This document shows positions 4,558-8,521 of a stretch of DNA of 8,521 nt, one piece after another. The stretch spans positions 1 to 8,521 of the forward strand of contig JAOQAL010000374.1 in assembly GCA_025963615.1 (NCBI GenBank), written 5' to 3'. Source of the stretch: Chitinophagaceae bacterium. GTDB taxonomy: Bacteria > Bacteroidota > Bacteroidia > Chitinophagales > Chitinophagaceae. Numbering within the stretch: position 1 is the stretch's first letter; each line of letters opens with the position of its first letter. The position numbers were made by a program, and so were the translations under genes. The notes below the pieces were generated by a model. The model worked only from the letters and a program-made list of their open reading frames with translations. It ran no database searches and had not been told where the DNA came from.

Positions 4558-6534
4558 TTAACAGACTATTCCCATTCTTTGCGTAAGTTCTTTGAAGCGG
4601 GGGTCCGATTTCAGTTCATGTAGCATTGGATACCTGATGCAGAAGATCATGCCGAGGCAGGCAATTCCTACCCGTTGTTCATAGGTCTTATTTAGGTAGT
4701 GAAAGGCCAGGTCAAAGTCTTTAAACCCGCAATACAAAAAAGCATAGTCCATATATAATATAACACCAGGTTCAGTTTTTTCTCTTTCTTTTATTTTTTC
4801 CAGACATTCCAGCGCTTTGTCGATATGGCCTGCTGCTGCATAGGCATGTCCCAGTGAACTGAGCCCTTTAAGGGGATGTCCTACCAGACTGTGATAATGT
4901 TCAAAATCTTTGATTGCTTTTTCATAATCACCATTGGCCAAATGGATCATTCCTCTGCCTTCAAAGCCCCTGCGATAAGACGGATCCATCTCGATGATCT
5001 TATCATATTGCATCAAGGCCTCGGTAAAACGACCGGCAAAAGAATAGGCATCCCCGAGGTTACTCATCAATGGCAGCGATAGCGGATCGAGTATCACAGC
5101 CTGCTGCATTTTTTCTATCGCTTTATTAAATTCACCCGTCGCAATGAGCAGCCAACCGTGTACCTGGTTAATAAGCGAGGAGTTAAGACTCAGACTTAAT
5201 GCTTTATTCAGGGAAATCTCAGCGCCTTCAAAATCCCAGTTATGAAAAAATTTAATGGTTGCCAGGGAGAGATGCGATTCAGCATGGTCCGGGTCCAGTT
5301 CTATTGCTTTCAACGTAAGGTCTTTTGCTTTCGAAAAAGCTTCTGTCGGTTGCATCAGTCCGCAAGAACCCATAAATGAATAACAATAAGAAAGTGCACA
5401 GTAGGGCAGGGCAAATGTGGGGTCGAGGCGGATGACTTCTTCAAATGTTTTAATGGCCTTGCTAATATCTTCAGGATTTGATTTGTTCCAGTAATAGCGT
5501 CCTTTGAGATACAGGTTATAGGCGTCTATATTTTCCGTTGCCGGTTTTATGATGGTTTCCTTGGCTGATTTCAGCGCAAAATTTTCTTTAAGCCTGTTTA
5601 CTATTTTTAGGGATATTTCATCCTGTACCTGGAAAATATCTTCGACATCGCTGTCATACACTTCCGACCAGATATGATAACCATCCGTGGTATTAATCAA
5701 TTGTGCCGTGATTCTTACTTTTTTCCCTGCCTTCCGCACACTGCCTTCCAGTACGGTGGATACGCCGAGCTGGATACCGATCAGTCTGATATCTTCATTT
5801 TTTCCTTTAAATGAAAAGGAAGAAGTACGGGCTGTTACTCTCAATCCGTCTACATGGGTAAGCGCATTGAGAATCTCTTCTGAAATGCCATCGCTGAAAT
5901 ATTCATTTTCCGGGTCAGCGCTCATGTTCACAAATGGAAGCACAGCAATACTTTTTTCTGTCCCGGCCTTGAACCCGATCTGGGCGGGGGAGGGGATGTT
6001 TAACCCTTCATTGGATATTGCATAGAGCTCTACCTGGCGTTTCACGTTTTTAAGGTTAAACTTTCCGAGCAGGGAGGTCGTTATATCTTTTTGATTTTTT
6101 ACTTCATCAAAAACTTTATCCGAGATGAGAACGGCTCCGGAAAGTGATAAAGCTTCGATGCGTGAAGCAAGGTTAACGCAATCTCCATACACGCCTTGCT
6201 GATCGTAGACAATATCGCCGGAATGAATGCCGATCCTCAATTGTACTTTCGGATCTTTTTGCAGATCGTTCTGGATCTTTACGGCGCACCTTACAGCGTC
6301 AATAGCACTACCGAAAATACTGAGTGTTCCATCCCCAAAATATTGAATGATTTTTCCATGGTGAGCAGGAATAAAAGTTTCTAACGCCTGCCGCTGACGG
6401 TCTCTCAAGATTTTTGCACGTCCCTCATTATCCTGCATCATCGCGGTATAACCCGTCATGTCAGCAAACATGATTGCCGCGAGCTGTCTTACCTGCGTTC
6501 CAGGAGCTATGACCTCTGTTGCAGAATTTTGCAT
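4558..6534 (-). CDS. Class III nucleotide cyclase fused to TolB-like domain and TPR array
   Basis: A 658-residue protein without membrane segments, so probably cytoplasmic. Residues about 17-150 form a class III cyclase domain: metal-binding Asp25 (FADMTGY) and Asp68 (YFGDG), plus Asn121 and Arg125 in GDCVNLASR for transition-state contacts. The catalytic set is complete. The positions that choose the purine are not canonical: Gln64 stands where adenylyl cyclases have Lys, and Gly114 where they have Asp. Residues about 193-315 are the TolB-like region often found in cyclase-TPR proteins (SIAVLPFVNMS, YFSDGISEEI, ARTSSFSFKG, VLEGSVRK). Residues 338-620 read as about eight TPRs, many ending in a LDP motif, likely a protein-binding scaffold. 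It should make cAMP, cGMP or both; no cNMP-binding protein is in the window. No Shine-Dalgarno precedes the ATG. The gap of 180 bp to the lipoprotein gene argues against a tight operon. Confidence 0.92.
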   Translation of the reverse strand: MQNSATEVIAPGTQVRQLAAIMFADMTGYTAMMQDNEGRAKILRDRQRQALETFIPAHHGKIIQYFGDGTLSIFGSAIDAVRCAVKIQNDLQKDPKVQLRIGIHSGDIVYDQQGVYGDCVNLASRIEALSLSGAVLISDKVFDEVKNQKDITTSLLGKFNLKNVKRQVELYAISNEGLNIPSPAQIGFKAGTEKSIAVLPFVNMSADPENEYFSDGISEEILNALTHVDGLRVTARTSSFSFKGKNEDIRLIGIQLGVSTVLEGSVRKAGKKVRITAQLINTTDGYHIWSEVYDSDVEDIFQVQDEISLKIVNRLKENFALKSAKETIIKPATENIDAYNLYLKGRYYWNKSNPEDISKAIKTFEEVIRLDPTFALPYCALSYCYSFMGSCGLMQPTEAFSKAKDLTLKAIELDPDHAESHLSLATIKFFHNWDFEGAEISLNKALSLSLNSSLINQVHGWLLIATGEFNKAIEKMQQAVILDPLSLPLMSNLGDAYSFAGRFTEALMQYDKIIEMDPSYRRGFEGRGMIHLANGDYEKAIKDFEHYHSLVGHPLKGLSSLGHAYAAAGHIDKALECLEKIKEREKTEPGVILYMDYAFLYCGFKDFDLAFHYLNKTYEQRVGIACLGMIFCIRYPMLHELKSDPRFKELTQRMGIVC

Positions 6535-6689
6535 TATCCAGGTTTGATGCCGGGTGAAGAAGAAATACAGTTTAGTTGATAAGTAAATTTAAAACAAATA
6601 AGCTTAAATCCCTGCCTGGTTCTTGTTTGTGATAAAATAAAGGTCTAAAGACATTCTCTGTGCCACCGTGCCGTGGTTCAAAACCAGGG

Positions 6690-6811
6690 TTTCCGAAAAC
6701 TGAACCCACCTCAATTGATCGAAGGGTTCTTGAACTTTTTGAACTAATAAACGTCTAAACTTTAAAGACATTCTCTGTGCCTCCGTGCCCCTGTGCCGCT
6801 GTGTTTCAAAA
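6690..6811 (+). repeat. Composite repeat, full unit 1 (about 122 bp)
   Basis: It begins TTTCCGAAAACTGAA, then TGATCGAAGGGTT, then the word run GAACTTTTTGAACTAATAA and TCTAAACTT, then AAAGACATTCTCTGTGCC and a CTCCGTG/CTGTGCC word array ending TTTCAAAAC. The partial tail at 6644-6683 joins it directly. Confidence 0.7.
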
Positions 6812-6879
6812 CATTTAACCTCTAAAATGCCTAAGTAATAATTTGACTTCTAGGTTATGGGGGGATAAAATACAATTTT

Positions 6880-6945
6880 GGAACACTAAGACACCGAGGC
6901 CCAGAGGCACGGAGGACGACTAAGATTATAAGTTTAGAAGTTTCG
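6880..6945 (-). repeat. Inverted copy of the composite repeat tail
   Basis: Read on the minus strand this stretch gives CTTCTAAACTTATAATC, then CCTCCGTGCCTC, then a CGGTGTC and GTGTTC ending, which is the order of the tail of the direct units. The 10-mer CCTCCGTGCC at 6780-6789 has its exact complement at 6906-6915. Units 1 and 2 are interrupted by this segment. Confidence 0.6.
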
Positions 6946-6947
6946 GG

Positions 6948-7070
6948 TCTCCGAAAACAGAAGCCTGTCTCAATTTACCGAAGGATTTCTGAACTTTTGA
7001 ACTAATAAACTTCTAAACTTGTAAACTTATCTCTGTGTCTCTCTGTGCCACCGTGACTCCGTGGTTCAAT
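6948..7070 (+). repeat. Composite repeat, full unit 2
   Basis: Same order as unit 1, with a more divergent head (TCTCCGAAAACAGAAGCC) and a tail of CTCTGTG and CCGTG words ending GTGGTTCAA. It shares a 34-base exact match with unit 3 (6986-7019 and 7108-7141). Confidence 0.7.
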
Positions 7071-7156
7071 TTCCGAAAACTGAAGCCCACCTCCATCTAT
7101 CGAAGGGTTTCTGAACTTTTGAACTAATAAACTTCTAAACTCTAAAGACATTCTCT
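7070..7156 (+). repeat. Composite repeat, truncated unit 3 (head only)
   Basis: The head is nearly identical to unit 1 (TTTCCGAAAACTGAA) and the middle to unit 2. It stops at ATTCTCT, and CGGCCATT follows in place of the usual TGTGCC tail. The unit 2 to unit 3 period is 122 bp. Confidence 0.7.
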
Positions 7157-7263
7157 CGGCCATTAAATACAATATTCTGGCTTAAATTGCTGCGAATCTT
7201 ATTGAGTATTAAAAACTGTATCGTTAAATTAATTTAGTTTCTCTTTCTATCTAACCAGGCTAT

Positions 7264-8521
7264 ATGAAAAAAGTAATTATCATCTGCACAACGGTTTTCA
7301 TTCTTAAAAGTTTCGGATTCTCTCAATCTTATAGAGGACAGGTTGATTCGTCATTACTACCCCAAAAGGGCTCTGCGCATTATATACCTGAATATACCTT
7401 CGATGTTGCCACTGACCCAGGCGCCTGGACAAAAGAACGGACCGGAATGCATGTTGCATTCGGTTCGGAAGAAGAATTATATTTCAGAACAGATGTTCCC
7501 TCCATAAAAAATGAATCCGCATTATGGGAAGCAACGGGTTGGAAAGGGGAGCGGCTCAATACACAAATTATAGTATGGTCGCCAGATACTTTACAACAAG
7601 TGCGGTTTACCGTAAGCGATTTTAAAAATGAAAAAGGCAACCGGCTGAGTAAGTCCAATATCCAGCTCAACATGGTGAGGTATGTCCTGGCCAACTACCC
7701 CTATGGTTCACCTGACGCCATTTGTGGCGAAACCCCTTACAAGAATGGTTTCCTGATGCCGGATCGGTTCGAGGCATTCGATCGTTTTGATGTGCCTGGC
7801 AGAACGGTAAGACCAGTATGGCTTTCCTGCAATATTCCTTCCAATGCGATACCCGGAACATACCATGGAACGATTGAAGTGAACGCAAAAAATGAACATG
7901 TGGTGTTGAATCTAAAGATCCATGTGCAGAAACAATTGTTGCCCAAACCACATGATTGGAAATACAGGCTGGACCTTTGGCAAAATCCGTGGGTGATCGC
8001 AGACTATTATCACGTAAAGCCGTGGAGTGAAGAACACAAAGTATTGCTGAAAAAGCATTTGAAGTTATATGCAGATGCGGGAGGAACCTATATCACTACC
8101 TATGGCGTACATTCTCCATGGGGCGATAATGAATATGCCATAGAAGGAGGGATGATTGAATGGATAAAACAGAAGGAGGGTTCCTGGAGATTCGATTATA
8201 CTGTGTTTGATCAATATGTTGAACTGGCCATGAGCCTGGGCATTGATAAAGCTATCACGATTTATACACCGCTTCCCTGGGGTGAAAGATTTCGCTATAA
8301 GGATGAAGCAAGCGGTAATTACGTTAATGAACAATGGCTGCCTTCTTCAGATGCTTTTAAAAATAACTGGAATGTATTCCTATCCAATCTGAAAATACAC
8401 CTGGAGAAAAAAGGATGGTTCAGCAAAACTTATCTTGGCATCAATGAAAATGCCATGGACCAAACGCTGGCTGCCATAAAGATGGTGAAGGCCCATTCAG
8501 CTGGCTGGAAGATTACCTATG
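7264..8521 (+). CDS. Secreted GH123/DUF4091-like glycoside hydrolase, 3' end outside window
   Basis: 419 codons run from the ATG at 7264 to the window edge without a stop. A signal peptide is clear: MKK, a hydrophobic core (VIIICTTVFIL) and a likely cleavage near SFGFSQ, so the enzyme is exported. Residues about 38-222 form an N-terminal beta-rich domain; from about 234 (RLDLWQNPW) the sequence follows the start of the GH123-type TIM-barrel. Characterised GH123 enzymes are exo-beta-N-acetylgalactosaminidases that use substrate-assisted catalysis, with an adjacent Asp-Glu pair. Here the corresponding segment is YLGINEN, giving Asn394-Glu395. The acid Glu is kept, but the residue that orients the substrate acetamido group is Asn. 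The substrate could differ from GalNAc, or my alignment of this short motif could be off. No SusC/SusD partner is in the window. The C-terminal part of the barrel is missing. Confidence 0.82.
   Translation, partial: MKKVIIICTTVFILKSFGFSQSYRGQVDSSLLPQKGSAHYIPEYTFDVATDPGAWTKERTGMHVAFGSEEELYFRTDVPSIKNESALWEATGWKGERLNTQIIVWSPDTLQQVRFTVSDFKNEKGNRLSKSNIQLNMVRYVLANYPYGSPDAICGETPYKNGFLMPDRFEAFDRFDVPGRTVRPVWLSCNIPSNAIPGTYHGTIEVNAKNEHVVLNLKIHVQKQLLPKPHDWKYRLDLWQNPWVIADYYHVKPWSEEHKVLLKKHLKLYADAGGTYITTYGVHSPWGDNEYAIEGGMIEWIKQKEGSWRFDYTVFDQYVELAMSLGIDKAITIYTPLPWGERFRYKDEASGNYVNEQWLPSSDAFKNNWNVFLSNLKIHLEKKGWFSKTYLGINENAMDQTLAAIKMVKAHSAGWKITY

Larger units (their letters stand above)
6644..7156. repeat. Composite repeat block bounded by a 16-bp direct repeat
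   Basis: The same 16 bases, TCTAAAGACATTCTCT, open the block (6644-6659) and close it (7141-7156). The internal order is a unit tail (6644-6683), a full unit (6690-6811), a spacer with an inverted unit tail (6880-6945), a full unit (6948-7070) and a unit head that stops in the 16-bp sequence (7070-7156). The block is therefore circularly permuted relative to its unit. No open frame crosses it. Confidence 0.7.
6535..7263. other. 729-bp repeat-bearing intergenic region between divergent genes
   Basis: No gene is supported. About 510 bp (6644-7156) is a composite repeat whose parts are listed separately. The 5' leaders of the cyclase (6535-6640) and of the glycosidase (7160-7263) are AT-rich. 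Before the glycosidase, TTG at 7202 and TAAATTAA at 7225 have promoter-like spacing, but the -7 box matches only 6 of 8. Confidence 0.6.

Noticed and set aside
6644..7156. CRISPR array
   Set aside because: The units are about 122 bp with degenerate tails and one inverted copy; there are no short exact repeats with unique spacers and no cas genes.
7202..7232. Promoter for the glycosidase gene
   Set aside because: TTG at 7202 with TAAATTAA at 7225 matches the -7 box at only 6 of 8 positions in AT-rich DNA.
7667..7951. Overlapping minus-strand frames of 63-104 codons
   Set aside because: They are antisense to the GH123-like gene, and their translations have no domain features.

Overview
The window looks like a chromosomal segment of a Bacteroidota bacterium, most likely in or near the Chitinophagaceae. 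The reasons are the gene families (secreted GH123-type glycosidase, short-signal lipoprotein, class III cyclase fused to TolB-like and TPR regions, AHSA1/SRPBCC protein), the general lack of Shine-Dalgarno sequences, one promoter candidate resembling the Bacteroidota TTG-N19/20-TAnnTTTG pattern, and word-like intergenic repeats. The genus is inferred; there is no rRNA or marker gene to settle it.

Layout. 1-818 (minus): 5' part of a Tat-exported carbon-nitrogen hydrolase, cut by the window edge. 819-1332: non-coding, with two tandem palindromes, a 7-bp tandem repeat and a 45-bp dyad. 1333-1791 (plus): AHSA1/SRPBCC protein with a terminator at its stop codon. 1792-2135: non-coding, with a 9-bp dyad and a CTTTGCG word array. 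2136-3455 (plus): membrane PAS sensor kinase of the NarL (HisKA_3) type. A convergent hairpin follows. 3553-4377 (minus): lipoprotein with two related halves. 4558-6534 (minus): 658-aa class III nucleotide cyclase, TolB-like domain and TPR array. 6535-7263: 729 bp without a gene, about 510 bp of which is a composite repeat with direct and inverted copies. 7264-8521 (plus): N-terminal 419 residues of a secreted GH123/DUF4091-like glycoside hydrolase, cut by the window edge.

How they work together. I see no convincing operon: genes alternate in strand or are separated by 175 bp or more. Two genes are signalling proteins without a visible partner: the kinase has no response regulator and the cyclase no cNMP receptor in the window. 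Three products are predicted to leave the cytoplasm (Tat hydrolase, lipoprotein, glycosidase).

No defence system, CRISPR array, transposase, tRNA or rRNA was seen. The least explained material is the intergenic repeats. The most testable protein oddities are the cyclase's purine-contact residues and the Asn-Glu pair where GH123 enzymes carry Asp-Glu.
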